From positions 1,736,001 through 1,800,000 of the forward strand of contig JADJXP010000002.1 of assembly GCA_016715795.1 (NCBI GenBank): a stretch of DNA of 64,000 nucleotides, in the 5' to 3' direction. Under the pieces are notes generated by a model. It did no database searches. It was not told the origin of the DNA and worked only from the letters and a program-made list of their open reading frames with translations. The DNA comes from Chloracidobacterium sp. GTDB taxonomy: Bacteria > Acidobacteriota > Blastocatellia > Pyrinomonadales > Pyrinomonadaceae. Positions 52,417-61,695 of this stretch are shown in pieces; the first letter of the stretch is position 1, and every line of letters starts with the position of its first letter. A program made the translations under genes and the position numbers.

Positions 52417-52656
52417 CTAATTCCTCCGAATTCTGGTGTTCCGGCTCATTCCGTTTGCTGATCCTTGCAGCATGACCTTATGGAAAGGTCCGGATACAGT
52501 GATACTTAAACTGAAAACGCAATTAGTATGCCGAGGATAACATACGTGCTCGAACAAGTAAATACAGCGGTTATGAGACTCCCCGGCCCGAAGCAGTCGA
52601 AATTCGTCCAAATTTCTGAATAGTGTTCCAGAAACCTGAACACGACCAAACGAGGC

Positions 52657-53316
52657 TCAGCGCGCGGCGAAGGCGTCGTTGCCCGTTACGGAGGTCAAGT
52701 GACGCGTGTCATTTAGGGCCTGAACGCGGATATTTCGACGGGTGCGAATCTCGAAGCGATTGATGCCGCAATTTGATGTGACCAGCCACGGCGTTTGCTT
52801 TGTGTCTCGGTGGATCGCACCCATCAGGTGCAGCGTCATAAAGCAAATGGCCCCTGTGTGCGAATAGATCGCAATCCGCTCACCTTGATGGTCGCGTAGT
52901 ACATGGTGAAGCTTTGTTGTTATTCGCCGGAGCAGATGGCGATAGCTCTCGCCGCCCGATATGACGTGGTTGATGTTGCGGTTGACAAGCGCGTAGTAGT
53001 CCTTGGGATGACGTTCGCGAGACTCGTCGAAGGTCAGCCCTTCGAGCACGCCTACGTGACGCTCTCGGAAGGCATCTGATACATGGATCTGCAGTCCGAC
53101 GGCCCGCCCAAGGCACTCAGCAGACTGGACCGCACGCAGGAGGTCGCTCGAATAGATGACGTTGATGCCCTCTTTTGCCAGCAGCGCCGCGGTCGCCTCG
53201 GCCTGTTTCTCACCCAGCGGCGACAGCGGCGTCGGCCCATGTCCGCCAAAACGCCCCGCGGCGTTCCCCGCCGACTGGCCATGCCGGATCAGATATAGGC
53301 GAGTGGGGTGAGGCAT
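52657..53316 (-). CDS. histidine phosphatase (phosphoglycerate mutase-like)
   Basis: A 219-residue branch-1 histidine phosphatase. Catalytic RHG is at residues 11-13 (YLIRHGQSAGN); the second His lies in IAIYSHTGAICFM. SSDLLRAVQSAE and FRERHVGVLEGLTFDE supply the phosphate-pocket Arg and the proton-donor Glu. The substrate cannot be told; cobalamin, sugar and protein phosphatases share this form. It follows hepT by two bases. Confidence 0.9.
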   Translation of the reverse strand: MPHPTRLYLIRHGQSAGNAAGRFGGHGPTPLSPLGEKQAEATAALLAKEGINVIYSSDLLRAVQSAECLGRAVGLQIHVSDAFRERHVGVLEGLTFDESRERHPKDYYALVNRNINHVISGGESYRHLLRRITTKLHHVLRDHQGERIAIYSHTGAICFMTLHLMGAIHRDTKQTPWLVTSNCGINRFEIRTRRNIRVQALNDTRHLTSVTGNDAFAAR

Positions 53317-53318
53317 GC

Positions 53319-53672
53319 TTAATCGTCTGTAGCAGGTAGCAAGTGATACAAGACTGAAGCGGCGGAACGAATACCGTCCAACTCATTCTCAACAATGTCC
53401 CAAACCACCGTTAATTTGATTCTGAAGTACTGGTGGGCGATTACGTCCCGAAAACTGGCAACCCCAGACCAATGGACCTCTGGCTGCGCTTCGAGAATCT
53501 CGGTCGGAACGTTCTTAACGGCCTCGCCCATGATCTCGAAATTACGAGCTACCGCATCGATTGTCTTGTGATCTTGCGAGAACGAGGCGAGCGTGTGTCC
53601 GCCCGTGTACTCGGCGATGCGGTCACAGCATTCGATGATGTCGGCGAGATAAAGGCTAATATCCCGAGGCAT
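53319..53672 (-). CDS. hepT: HepT-like ribonuclease toxin
   Basis: A 117-residue all-helical HEPN protein. The active-site RX4HXY motif is Arg75, His80, Tyr82 in FRDVIAHQYF. Intact partners of MntA are RNases silenced by AMPylation of the Tyr. It overlaps mntA by 17 bases, giving the mntA-hepT order. Confidence 0.9.
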   Translation of the reverse strand: MPRDISLYLADIIECCDRIAEYTGGHTLASFSQDHKTIDAVARNFEIMGEAVKNVPTEILEAQPEVHWSGVASFRDVIAHQYFRIKLTVVWDIVENELDGIRSAASVLYHLLPATDD

Positions 53673-53958
53673 AAACCGTTTCGCTCAGGACTCGATTGCG
53701 GATAATGGGCTTAACGGTGTCCCTCATCACAAGATCGACCTTTCGCCCGAAGATGTCCTCAAGGTAAAAAAGTAGGTCCATATAGTCGCGAAATGTCTCG
53801 TGACCTGGGGCCAGCTCAACCAATACATCCACGTCACTAGTTGCCTCCTGGTCTCCACGGGCAAACGAGCCAAAAACGCCGATCTCCCTGACTCCAAATC
53901 TCTTGATCGGCTCACGGTGCATCTCTAAAAGCCGAAGTATTTCATCGCGGTTATTCAT
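53656..53958 (-). CDS. mntA: MntA-like nucleotidyltransferase antitoxin
   Basis: A 100-residue minimal nucleotidyltransferase. The GSFARGDQEATSDVDVLVE signature carries Gly30-Ser31 and the metal-binding Asp42 and Asp44; a further acidic residue is in KVDLVM. In studied pairs this enzyme AMPylates the HepT tyrosine. It lies 35 bases downstream of prfA and 17 bases into hepT. Confidence 0.9.
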   Translation of the reverse strand: MNNRDEILRLLEMHREPIKRFGVREIGVFGSFARGDQEATSDVDVLVELAPGHETFRDYMDLLFYLEDIFGRKVDLVMRDTVKPIIRNRVLSETVYASGY

Positions 53959-53993
53959 TCAGATTCTCGCTCTACGAAGTATACAACAGACCA

Positions 53994-55070
53994 TTATGCA
54001 GTGACCGCTTCGCCCTTTAGTTTCTCAGTTTGATAGTACGTTCTGAGCGTTTCGATGAACTCGTCCAACTGGCCGTCGAGCACGAGGTCGAGTTGGTGGA
54101 CCGTCATGCCGATGCGGTGGTCGGTGACACGGTTCTCTTTGAAATTATACGTCCTGATCTTCTCTGATCGGTCGCCCGAGCCGACCATTGATTTTCGCTC
54201 GCTGGCCTGCGCGTCGTGCTGTTTTTGCTCCTCGATCTCCTGCAATCTGGCACGCAGAACGCGCATCGCTTTTTCGCGGTTCTTGATCTGCGATTTTTCG
54301 TCCTGCATCGAGACGACCGTGTTTGTCGGTAGGTGCGTGATGCGCACCGCCGAATATGTCGTGTTTACCGATTGCCCGCCGGGCCCCGACGAGCAGAATG
54401 TGTCGATCCTGAGGTCGTTCTGATCGATCTGCACGTCAACTTCCTCGGCCTCGGGCAGCACGGCAACGGTGATCGCGGATGTATGAATTCGCCCGCTCGA
54501 TTCCGTCTGCGGCACACGCTGGACGCGATGGACACCGCTCTCGAAGCGCATCTTCGAGTAAACGTTATCGCCCTCGATCATCGCGGTCACCTCTTTGACT
54601 CCGCCGACGCCCGTGTCAGAGGCGTCCATTATCTCCATCTTCCAGCCCTGGCGTTCGGCGTATCGGGCATACATTCGCAGGATGTCGCCGGCGAACAGTG
54701 TCGCCTCGTCGCCGCCGGTTCCGGCACGGATCTCGAGGATGACGTTCTTCTCGTCGTTAGGATCTTTTGGCAGGAGCAGGACCTTTAGCTCCTCTTCGGC
54801 AACAGGTAGTTTTTCCTCGATCTCGGCGATCTCGAGGTTTGCCATCTCACGCATGTCGTCGTCATCCGCAAGCGCAAGCAGGTCGCGGGCACCGGTCAGG
54901 TCTTCCTGCATCTTCTTGACCTCACGATACTTCTCGACGATCTCGCCAAGGGAACGATGCTGCTTCATCGCCTTGGCATACGCCTTCATATCCGACATGA
55001 TCTCAGGGCTCGAGATCTGTTCGGTCAGTTCCTCGTAGGTCTTCTCAATTTGTGCCAACTTTTCCAGCAT
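53994..55070 (-). CDS. prfA: peptide chain release factor 1
   Basis: Recognises UAA and UAG stop codons. The 358-residue product has the GGQ motif (SSGPGGQSVNTTYSAVRITHLPT) that triggers hydrolysis. The codon-recognition region of domain 2 contains RVQRVPQTESSGRIHTSAITVAVLPE. RF1 and RF2 are told apart here by RF1-type flanking residues; a PxT tripeptide (PQT or its equivalent) is consistent. The gene lies downstream of the DUF1385 gene across a palindromic repeat. prmC does not follow. Confidence 0.95.
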   Translation of the reverse strand: MLEKLAQIEKTYEELTEQISSPEIMSDMKAYAKAMKQHRSLGEIVEKYREVKKMQEDLTGARDLLALADDDDMREMANLEIAEIEEKLPVAEEELKVLLLPKDPNDEKNVILEIRAGTGGDEATLFAGDILRMYARYAERQGWKMEIMDASDTGVGGVKEVTAMIEGDNVYSKMRFESGVHRVQRVPQTESSGRIHTSAITVAVLPEAEEVDVQIDQNDLRIDTFCSSGPGGQSVNTTYSAVRITHLPTNTVVSMQDEKSQIKNREKAMRVLRARLQEIEEQKQHDAQASERKSMVGSGDRSEKIRTYNFKENRVTDHRIGMTVHQLDLVLDGQLDEFIETLRTYYQTEKLKGEAVTA

Positions 55071-55078
55071 AAAATTCA

Positions 55079-55144
55079 GCCCACGAAATACACAAAAAAC
55101 ACAAAAAGGAAGCCTATTTAGTGCCCTTCGTGTCTTTCGTGGGC
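55079..55144. repeat. inverted repeat gcccacgaaatacac / gtgtctttcgtgggc
   Basis: An imperfect palindrome between prfA and the DUF1385 gene. Its arms resemble those around the terminator at 33956-34043, so it is a second copy of that family. Confidence 0.65.
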
Positions 55145-55151
55145 AAACGTC

Positions 55152-56252
55152 TTAAGTCGCGGGTTCCAATTTGAGCGACTCATCAAGCGCCCTGATCGCG
55201 ACCTCAAGCTGCTGTTCGTCAGGTTCCTGCGTCGTTATGTTTTGCAGCCAGATCCCGGGACGCGTCATCAATTTGAATATCGCTCCGGACTCCTTCTTTG
55301 CCGCGTAACGGATCACCTCATACGCAAGGCCCGCGACCAGCGGCATCAGCGCGATACGAACGACGAGGTTCAGCCACATCGCCTCAAAATTGATCACCGA
55401 GAACAACACGATCGCGATCAGCATCACGACCATCAGGAACGACGTGCCGCATCGTGGATGCTGGCGGCGCTGGCCGGTCGCATTAGCCGGCGTCAGTTCG
55501 AGGCCTTTTTCCCAGGTAAATACCGTCTTGTGTTCCGCGCCGTGATACTCAAAGACACGGCGAATATCCTTGATCCACGACATCGAATAGATCATAAAGA
55601 TGAAAAACGCCATCCTGATTAGGCCGTCGATGAGATTGAACGCCACCCAAGTGCCGAACGAATCAAGCTTGATCTTCCATACATATGCCTTGACCATTTC
55701 GAACCAGCCCGCGCCGGCCCCGATCTCAGGCGACGGCGCCCAGCCCATCCAGATAAAGAGCAGATTCGTCAGCACCAACGGAGCCACGATAAAAAGCAAA
55801 ATATTGAATCCCAACGCAAAAACGATCGATCCAACAGCGCTCGCCGACTGGCCCACTTTCTTGGCCTTGCCGGTTTCGGCCTTCTCCGGCATCACGACCT
55901 TTACAGGAGCCTTCGTGAAATCCTCGTCCGTAGTGCCCGTCGCAAGCACAGCCTGCGTTTCGACAACTTTTGCCTTCTCCGCCGCCTCGGCCGCAGCGGC
56001 ATCTTCTTCGTAGATACGGGCCGAGAAGTTCAACGCCTTTACGCCTAAAGCCATCGACTGGATCAGCGTCGCACCGCCGCGAAGCACGGGCGTGTTGAGC
56101 CACTTGTATTTATCGCTCCACTTCGGCAGCGTCTCGGCCGTCGTGACGATCGAGCCGTCCTGACGGCGGCATGCGATGGCGTATGCCGTCGGAGTCCGCA
56201 TCATGACGCCCTCCATCACGGCCTGGCCGCCGACGATCAGGTCACGCTCCAT
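55152..56252 (-). CDS. DUF1385 membrane protein
   Basis: A 366-residue protein. The start MERDLIVGGQAVMEGVMMRTPTAYAIACRRQDG is chosen because the family begins here; 22 upstream residues are doubtful. Several TM segments are at about residues 145-170, 200-230, 290-320 and 325-345. FEYHGAEHKTVFTWE and HPRCGTSFL are family hallmarks. An Ala/Glu/Lys-rich loop (residues about 75-125) is extra. DUF1385 genes commonly sit with rpmE and prfA, as here; function unknown. Confidence 0.9.
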   Translation of the reverse strand: MERDLIVGGQAVMEGVMMRTPTAYAIACRRQDGSIVTTAETLPKWSDKYKWLNTPVLRGGATLIQSMALGVKALNFSARIYEEDAAAAEAAEKAKVVETQAVLATGTTDEDFTKAPVKVVMPEKAETGKAKKVGQSASAVGSIVFALGFNILLFIVAPLVLTNLLFIWMGWAPSPEIGAGAGWFEMVKAYVWKIKLDSFGTWVAFNLIDGLIRMAFFIFMIYSMSWIKDIRRVFEYHGAEHKTVFTWEKGLELTPANATGQRRQHPRCGTSFLMVVMLIAIVLFSVINFEAMWLNLVVRIALMPLVAGLAYEVIRYAAKKESGAIFKLMTRPGIWLQNITTQEPDEQQLEVAIRALDESLKLEPAT

Positions 56253-56455
56253 TGCAAATACGGTGTGCAGGAATCTCAGTTTTCGCGACATATTCTTCAT
56301 GTTTCCGTTCGGCCTCATGCCCCAAGGATGTTAGATGCAAAAACGACTAACGCCGACCTTTTTTCACCTATCGCGGGCGTTTGCACACCTCGATCGATCG
56401 GCCAAAGGTCGGCGTCGGATTCTAGAAAGCTAATACCGGTAGTTAGCCTGGAACA

Positions 56456-56677
<222 letters not shown>

Positions 56678-56736
56678 AACCTCACCTTCGCGCCGCTCGG
56701 CGCAAACGATAATATTACGTCCGATGGCCCTGAAGG

Positions 56737-57903
56737 TCAAGCAAGAAGCGTCTCCAGACGTTGTCCGGTTATCCCGTAGAGTTCCTTGATCGCTGTAATC
56801 TGTTCATCAAAACGACGCGGATCGGCCAGACGGTCGAGTTTTGTACCGACGAGCATGTTGTTTTTCGGCGTGTGCTCGGCGGCCACAAATTCGAAGAGTC
56901 TGGTCGAATAGCCGCTTCGTTCGAGCAGCAGTGAGCGTAATCCGTCGGTCACCGTTTCGGCAACGCGTTCAAGCATCACGCCGTGCTTGAGCACGTCACG
57001 GAACATCTCGGGCGGCGTGATCTGTGGACGCAGTTCCTGGTGACAGCACGGGGCAACGACGATCAGTTCGGCTTCAGAGCGAATGCCTTTGTAGATAGCG
57101 TCGTCAGTCGCAGTATTGCAGGCGTGAAGGGCGATCAGGATGTCGACGTCGTCGGGCGAGAAGCTGTCGATGCTTCCCTCAACGAATCGAAGGCCGTCAA
57201 ATTCGCTCGCGACCGCAATGTCGTTGCAGAGCGAGACAAGCTCTGAACGCGTATCGACGCCTGCCATCGACACGTCAAGCCCCCGAACATTCGCGAAATA
57301 ATCGTACGCGGCAAAAGTCAGGTAACCCTTGCCCGAGCCCATATCCACCAGACGCAAACTCGGACGACCTTTCAAACGCGACTTATCGAGCAGATGTGCC
57401 AAGGTTTCGACGAACTTGTTGATCTGCCGCCATTTGTCCTGCTGCTTGTCGCGAATGTCGCCGCGGTCGGTCGTGATACCGAGGGATCGCAGATAATGAG
57501 CCCGACGATCGACGAACTCGGTCTTTTTCCGGTCATGCGCCAACATGGGAGCAGCCATAAACGTCGGTTTCGCAATATTTAGCCGCGAACGCCCCTTCTT
57601 ACCGATCTCAAGCTGATGATCGGCTGTGCTTGTGAACAGATGGCCGCTAAAGAACTCGCCGTCAAGGCATTTTGCTATTAGTTGCTGTCCTTCGTCGAAG
57701 TCATAGTTCTTGGCGGTGTCGCGAGTGTCGTACTTGTACAAAAAGAACAATCGACGGCCCTTTTTCGTTTCGATCAGGCGAATGTTGAGCTTTTGCAGGT
57801 GCTCCTCCGCGCCCCTATAATTGCCTAGCGTCACCTTGACAAACGTCCCGTCAGCCAGGCTCGCGGCAAATGCGGTAAGAAAATTTTCGACGGTGTCGAG
57901 CAT
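56737..57903 (-). CDS. SAM-dependent methyltransferase (METTL25/GSTCD-like)
   Basis: A 388-residue protein. The C-terminal Rossmann methyltransferase domain starts near residue 180 with RLVDMGSGKGYLTFAAYDYF (motif I). It continues with LIALHACNTATDDAIYKGI and VVAPCCHQEL, motifs seen in METTL25- and GSTCD-like proteins. The N-terminal ~165 residues (FVKVTLGNYRGAEEHLQKLNIRLI) look like a separate substrate-binding domain. The substrate is unknown. It is divergent from the VOC gene at 57930. Confidence 0.8.
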   Translation of the reverse strand: MLDTVENFLTAFAASLADGTFVKVTLGNYRGAEEHLQKLNIRLIETKKGRRLFFLYKYDTRDTAKNYDFDEGQQLIAKCLDGEFFSGHLFTSTADHQLEIGKKGRSRLNIAKPTFMAAPMLAHDRKKTEFVDRRAHYLRSLGITTDRGDIRDKQQDKWRQINKFVETLAHLLDKSRLKGRPSLRLVDMGSGKGYLTFAAYDYFANVRGLDVSMAGVDTRSELVSLCNDIAVASEFDGLRFVEGSIDSFSPDDVDILIALHACNTATDDAIYKGIRSEAELIVVAPCCHQELRPQITPPEMFRDVLKHGVMLERVAETVTDGLRSLLLERSGYSTRLFEFVAAEHTPKNNMLVGTKLDRLADPRRFDEQITAIKELYGITGQRLETLLA

Positions 57904-57929
57904 TAGACAAAGAGGTTATCATAAGGCCT

Positions 57930-58343
57930 ATGCATCCATTCCATCTCGCATTTCCCGTCCATGACCTGGACGAGGCGCGCGGCTTTTACTGCGGAGTGCT
58001 CGGCTGCGAAGAGGGTCGCAGTTCCGAGCGTTGGATCGACTTCAACCTCTACGGCCATCAGATAGTTACGCACCTCGCGCCCGAAGCCGCCGGTGTGCGG
58101 ATGCACAATCCAGTCGATGCCGATGACGTGCCCGTGCCGCATTTTGGCGTGATCCTGTCGATGGATGATTGGGAAACGTTGGCGGGCCGACTCCGCGCGG
58201 CCGACATCGAGTTCATAATCGAGCCAAAGGTTAGATTTCACGGCGAGGTCGGCGAGCAGGCGACAATGTTCTTCCTTGATCCGAGCGGCAACGCTTTGGA
58301 GTTCAAGGCCTTCGCCGATATGTCGCAGGTCTTCGCAAAGTAG
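57930..58343 (+). CDS. VOC-superfamily (glyoxalase-like) protein
   Basis: A 137-residue single VOC domain pair. HLAFPVHDLDEARGFYCGVLG is the N-terminal betaalphabeta module with His5 as likely metal ligand; HFGVILSMDDWETL and FFLDPSGNALEFKAF supply the second module with the Glu ligand. Dioxygenase and lyase members share this outline. It is followed without a gap by an FAD oxidoreductase, starting a five-gene rightward cluster. Confidence 0.85.
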   Translation: MHPFHLAFPVHDLDEARGFYCGVLGCEEGRSSERWIDFNLYGHQIVTHLAPEAAGVRMHNPVDADDVPVPHFGVILSMDDWETLAGRLRAADIEFIIEPKVRFHGEVGEQATMFFLDPSGNALEFKAFADMSQVFAK

Positions 58344-59516
58344 ATGCCTGAGGTCGTCATCATCGGCGGCGGCGTGATCGGTGCGAGCGTCGCATGGCAT
58401 CTTGCGGAGCGCTGCGTTCGCGACATTGTCGTGCTTGACCGTGCGCCGTCGTTGGGCGAAGGTTCGACCGGGAAAGCCACCGGCGGCGTGCGTGCTCAAT
58501 TTGAAACCGACATCAATATCCGGATGTCCTTGTATTCGATCGACTTCTTTCGAAATTGGGACCAACCGGTCGAATATGAGCCAAAGGGCTATCTTTTCCT
58601 GGCCACGAGCTCAGTGCATCTCGAGTACCTTGACCGCACGATCAGGCGTCAGCAACAGCTAGGCTATGACAACGTCCATCTCGTAACGCAGAACGAGATC
58701 GTAGCGATGGTGCCGGGCCTGAACGTCGATGATATCGTCGGCGGTGCGTTCGGGCCGCGGGACGGCTTTATCAATCCGCTGGCCGTGCTCGAAGGTTTTA
58801 TCGTCGGGGCATCTCAACGCGGTACGCGCGTGCTGACAGGTATCGAGGCGGAAAAGATCCTCGTAGAGGACGGCCGCGTCACCGGAATTAAGACGAAAGA
58901 CGGCCGCATTGAATGTGAGAAGGCCGTGATCTGCGCCGGAGCGTGGTCGACTCGGCTTGCCGCTACAGCCGACATCGACCTGCCGGTCACGCCGCAGCGG
59001 CGACAGATCGTGTGGGCCGAGGCTCCGCAGCCGCTGCCGGCCGAAACGCCGATGGTCATCGATATGAAGGACGGCTTCCATTTTCGCCCGGCCAAAGATT
59101 TCCATCACGGCGCAGGACAGGCACAGGACCGGAACGCCGTGCTCTTCGCCTGGCCCGATCCCGACGAGCCGCCGTGCTTCTCCACCGAATTCGACGAAAC
59201 GTATCTCGACAAGATCGGCGAACGCGCCGCGCACCGTGCCCCGTTCCTGAACGGCGCGCGCATCGTATATGAGAAGTGCCGTGCCGGGCTTTACGAGAAC
59301 ACTCCCGATCATCATCCGATATTGGGTGCATGTGAAGTTGACGGCCTCTATCTCGCGTGCGGCTTTTCCGGCCACGGCGTAATGCACTCGCCCGCGACGG
59401 GAAGGGCCTTGGCCGAGAGCATTCTCGACGGCGAGGCAGGTTTCATGGATGTTTCGAGCCTCGGATTCGACCGTTTTGCTCGTGGCGAACTATTGCACGA
59501 AAGCGGCTATATTTGA
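58344..59516 (+). CDS. FAD-dependent oxidoreductase (DAO/sarcosine-oxidase-like)
   Basis: A 390-residue flavoprotein. The dinucleotide-binding site GGGVIGASVAWHLAER is at the N-terminus, followed by GSTGKATGGVRAQFETD. The C-terminal flavin region has GLYENTPDHHPILG and GLYLACGFSGHGVMHSPATGRALAE. The family oxidises amino acids or N-methyl amines such as sarcosine and glycine. The substrate is not evident. Start immediately after the VOC stop codon; a deacetylase gene follows 5 bases after the end. Confidence 0.88.
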   Translation: MPEVVIIGGGVIGASVAWHLAERCVRDIVVLDRAPSLGEGSTGKATGGVRAQFETDINIRMSLYSIDFFRNWDQPVEYEPKGYLFLATSSVHLEYLDRTIRRQQQLGYDNVHLVTQNEIVAMVPGLNVDDIVGGAFGPRDGFINPLAVLEGFIVGASQRGTRVLTGIEAEKILVEDGRVTGIKTKDGRIECEKAVICAGAWSTRLAATADIDLPVTPQRRQIVWAEAPQPLPAETPMVIDMKDGFHFRPAKDFHHGAGQAQDRNAVLFAWPDPDEPPCFSTEFDETYLDKIGERAAHRAPFLNGARIVYEKCRAGLYENTPDHHPILGACEVDGLYLACGFSGHGVMHSPATGRALAESILDGEAGFMDVSSLGFDRFARGELLHESGYI

Positions 59517-59521
59517 TACTC

Positions 59522-60463
59522 ATGCGCACGGCCCTCATTCATCACGCGATCTACGAAAAGCACGACACCGGCGTCGGACATCCCGAAACGCCGCAACGGT
59601 ACACGGCCGTGATGGATGCTCTCCGAGAGGATGGACAGCTCTGGCCAAACCTGAACGAGATCACGCCGGAAAAGGCGTCAAAAGGTGTCATCCAGGCGGC
59701 CCATACGCCGCAGCACTTCAAGCGTGTCGAAAGCGCCTTTGAGAACGGTTACGACCGTTTGGACGCCGACACGACGATCTCGCCGGAATCCTTCGACGCC
59801 TCGTTGTTTGCTGCCGGCGGAGCGATTGCGGGCGTCGATGCCGTGATGCAGTGCGAGGCAGAGAATGCGTTCGTTGTCGTTCGCCCGCCGGGCCATCATG
59901 CGACGGCAGAACGCGCGATGGGATTTTGCTTGTTCAATAATGTCGCCATCGCCGCCAAATACGCTCAAAACCAATACAAAGAGATCGACCGCGTCGCGAT
60001 CATCGATTGGGACGTCCATCACGGAAACGGCACGCAGGGCATTTTTTACAACGACGCCACGGTTTTCTTTTTCTCGATGCATCAGTATCCGTGGTATCCG
60101 GGAACCGGCAGCCGGGGCGAGACAGGCCACGGACGAGGGCTTGGGACGACGATGAATGTGCCAGTCCGGGCCGAAACACGCTCCGATGAGCAAAAGCGAA
60201 TGTTCGAGGCGGCGGTCTGGGATATCGGCAAAGAGTTCAAACCGGACCTGATAATGATCTCAGCAGGTTTTGACGCTCATCTCACGGATCCGCTCGGGCA
60301 ACTTCGGCTCGAGGATGAAGATTTTGTTTCGATGACCGCGACGCTCAAGGAATGGGCATCTGAGACGTGCTCGGGACGCATCATCTCGTGTCTGGAAGGT
60401 GGTTATAACCTGGAGATGCTCGGCCAGACCGTGAGAAACCATGTTGCCGAGTTAAGTCGATAG
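59522..60463 (+). CDS. histone-deacetylase-superfamily amidohydrolase
   Basis: A 313-residue arginase/deacetylase-fold protein of the class II-like HDAC/AcuC group. Start MRTALIHHAIYEKHDTGVGHPETPQRY; a longer overlapping frame is not credible. The active-site residues are in VRPPGHHATAERAMGFCLFNN (two His), VAIIDWDVHHGNGTQ (zinc Asp/His) and ISAGFDAHLTDPLG (zinc Asp). Bacterial members deacetylate acetyl-lysine, polyamines or small amides. It lies between the FAD oxidoreductase and a zinc-ribbon gene. Confidence 0.93.
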   Translation: MRTALIHHAIYEKHDTGVGHPETPQRYTAVMDALREDGQLWPNLNEITPEKASKGVIQAAHTPQHFKRVESAFENGYDRLDADTTISPESFDASLFAAGGAIAGVDAVMQCEAENAFVVVRPPGHHATAERAMGFCLFNNVAIAAKYAQNQYKEIDRVAIIDWDVHHGNGTQGIFYNDATVFFFSMHQYPWYPGTGSRGETGHGRGLGTTMNVPVRAETRSDEQKRMFEAAVWDIGKEFKPDLIMISAGFDAHLTDPLGQLRLEDEDFVSMTATLKEWASETCSGRIISCLEGGYNLEMLGQTVRNHVAELSR

Positions 60464-60517
60464 CCGGAGCTGTGATAAAATTCGCCATCACAAGATTGTA
60501 GCCAGGAGGTAAATGCG

Positions 60518-60799
60518 ATGCCGGACATCGAGATACCGTGCGTTCAGTGCAAAGAGATCTTCATTTTTAGCGAAAAGGACCAGGAGATCTACTACCAGCG
60601 CAACATGATGCAGCCGCAGCGTTGCCCGCGGTGCCGTTCAAAAAAAGCCGCGTTGCGCGAGGACGCACCAAAACGTTACGAGATCGTCTGCGACCATTGC
60701 GGCAAGCACGACACCGTGCCCTTCCAGCCAAAGACCGGCCGATCTGTCCTTTGCAAGGATTGCTACGAATCCAGTCGCTCGCGCGCGAGAAACGCCTGA
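60518..60799 (+). CDS. zinc-ribbon protein
   Basis: A 93-residue protein with four CxxC knuckles: CVQC, CPRC, CDHC and CKDC, enough for two zinc ribbons. The first pair spans residues 8-43, the second about 60-83 (CDHCGKHDTVPFQPKTGRSVLCKDCY). A strong AGGAGGT ribosome-binding site lies 7 bases before ATG. It may bind nucleic acid or a protein partner. It is 55 bases after the deacetylase and one base before the enoyl-CoA hydratase. Confidence 0.9.
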   Translation: MPDIEIPCVQCKEIFIFSEKDQEIYYQRNMMQPQRCPRCRSKKAALREDAPKRYEIVCDHCGKHDTVPFQPKTGRSVLCKDCYESSRSRARNA

Positions 60800-60800
60800 T

Positions 60801-61595
60801 ATGAACCTCGAAACAGTCCTTTACGAATTCGACGGTTCTGTGGCGACCGTTACGATGAACCGGGCCGACGCCCTGAATGCGCTGTCGCAGCAGCTGACCG
60901 CGGACCTCGACCGAGCGTTTCGGCAGGTGATACTTGATGGCGCAAGGGCCGTGATCTTTTCCGGCAGCGGCCGTGCCTTCTGTTCCGGCGGCGACCTGCG
61001 TGAAATGCAGTCCCTGTGGGAAAAAGAAGGCCGCATCGAGGCGTTTCTTGAGGAACCGCTCGGCGCCCTCCACGGCGTCATTCAACTGATCCGAGAAACA
61101 GCCGTCCCGTTCATCGCGGCCGTCAACGGCGTCTGCGCCGGCGCCGGTGTCAATTTTGCGCTTGCATGCGATATCGTCATCGCTGCAGATGACGCATCGT
61201 TCCGTGAAGCATTTGTCCGCATCGGCCTCTCGCCGGATTGCGGCGGGACATTCTTCCTCCCGCGAGCCGTGGGAGAAAAGATAGCGGCCGAACTCCTCAT
61301 GACGGGCGATGCCGTCACAGCCGAACGAGCTGTCGCAATTGGCATGATCAATAAGGCTGTCCCTGCCGCATCCCTGCTTGACGAAGCTCGATCAATGGCG
61401 TCAAAGCTCGCCGCAGGCCCAACCGGCTCCCTCGGCCGTATCAAGCAAATGTTGAACGCCACATTCTCAAACGACCTCGCCGCTCAGCTCGCGCTCGAGC
61501 ATCAGTGCCAGATCGAGTCGGGCAAGTCGGCCGACTTCAAAGAGGGCATCGCAGCATTCTTCGAAAAACGCCCAGCTAATTTCGGCGGAAGATAA
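60801..61595 (+). CDS. enoyl-CoA hydratase/isomerase family protein
   Basis: A 264-residue crotonase-fold enzyme. CoA-binding residues in NRADALNALSQQL and the oxyanion-hole Gly pair in AFCSGGDLREM are present. The second oxyanion loop GVCAGAGVNFALACDIVIAADDASF and the GLSPDCGG position are typical of the PaaG-like isomerase/hydratase group. The first catalytic Glu of true hydratases is not obvious at the usual place, so an isomerase role is possible. It ends the cluster. Confidence 0.9.
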   Translation: MNLETVLYEFDGSVATVTMNRADALNALSQQLTADLDRAFRQVILDGARAVIFSGSGRAFCSGGDLREMQSLWEKEGRIEAFLEEPLGALHGVIQLIRETAVPFIAAVNGVCAGAGVNFALACDIVIAADDASFREAFVRIGLSPDCGGTFFLPRAVGEKIAAELLMTGDAVTAERAVAIGMINKAVPAASLLDEARSMASKLAAGPTGSLGRIKQMLNATFSNDLAAQLALEHQCQIESGKSADFKEGIAAFFEKRPANFGGR

Positions 61596-61695
61596 TCACA
61601 GAGCATCTGCGTGGGCTTGACACGGCGGTTTTGAATCTATATCTTGATATTGAATGTCGTTTTCAATATTAATTGATATGAAAGGAGCAGACTCG

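Noticed and set aside
57903..58565. A 220-codon minus frame over the VOC gene
   Set aside because: The plus-strand VOC protein has clear family motifs; the antisense frame does not.
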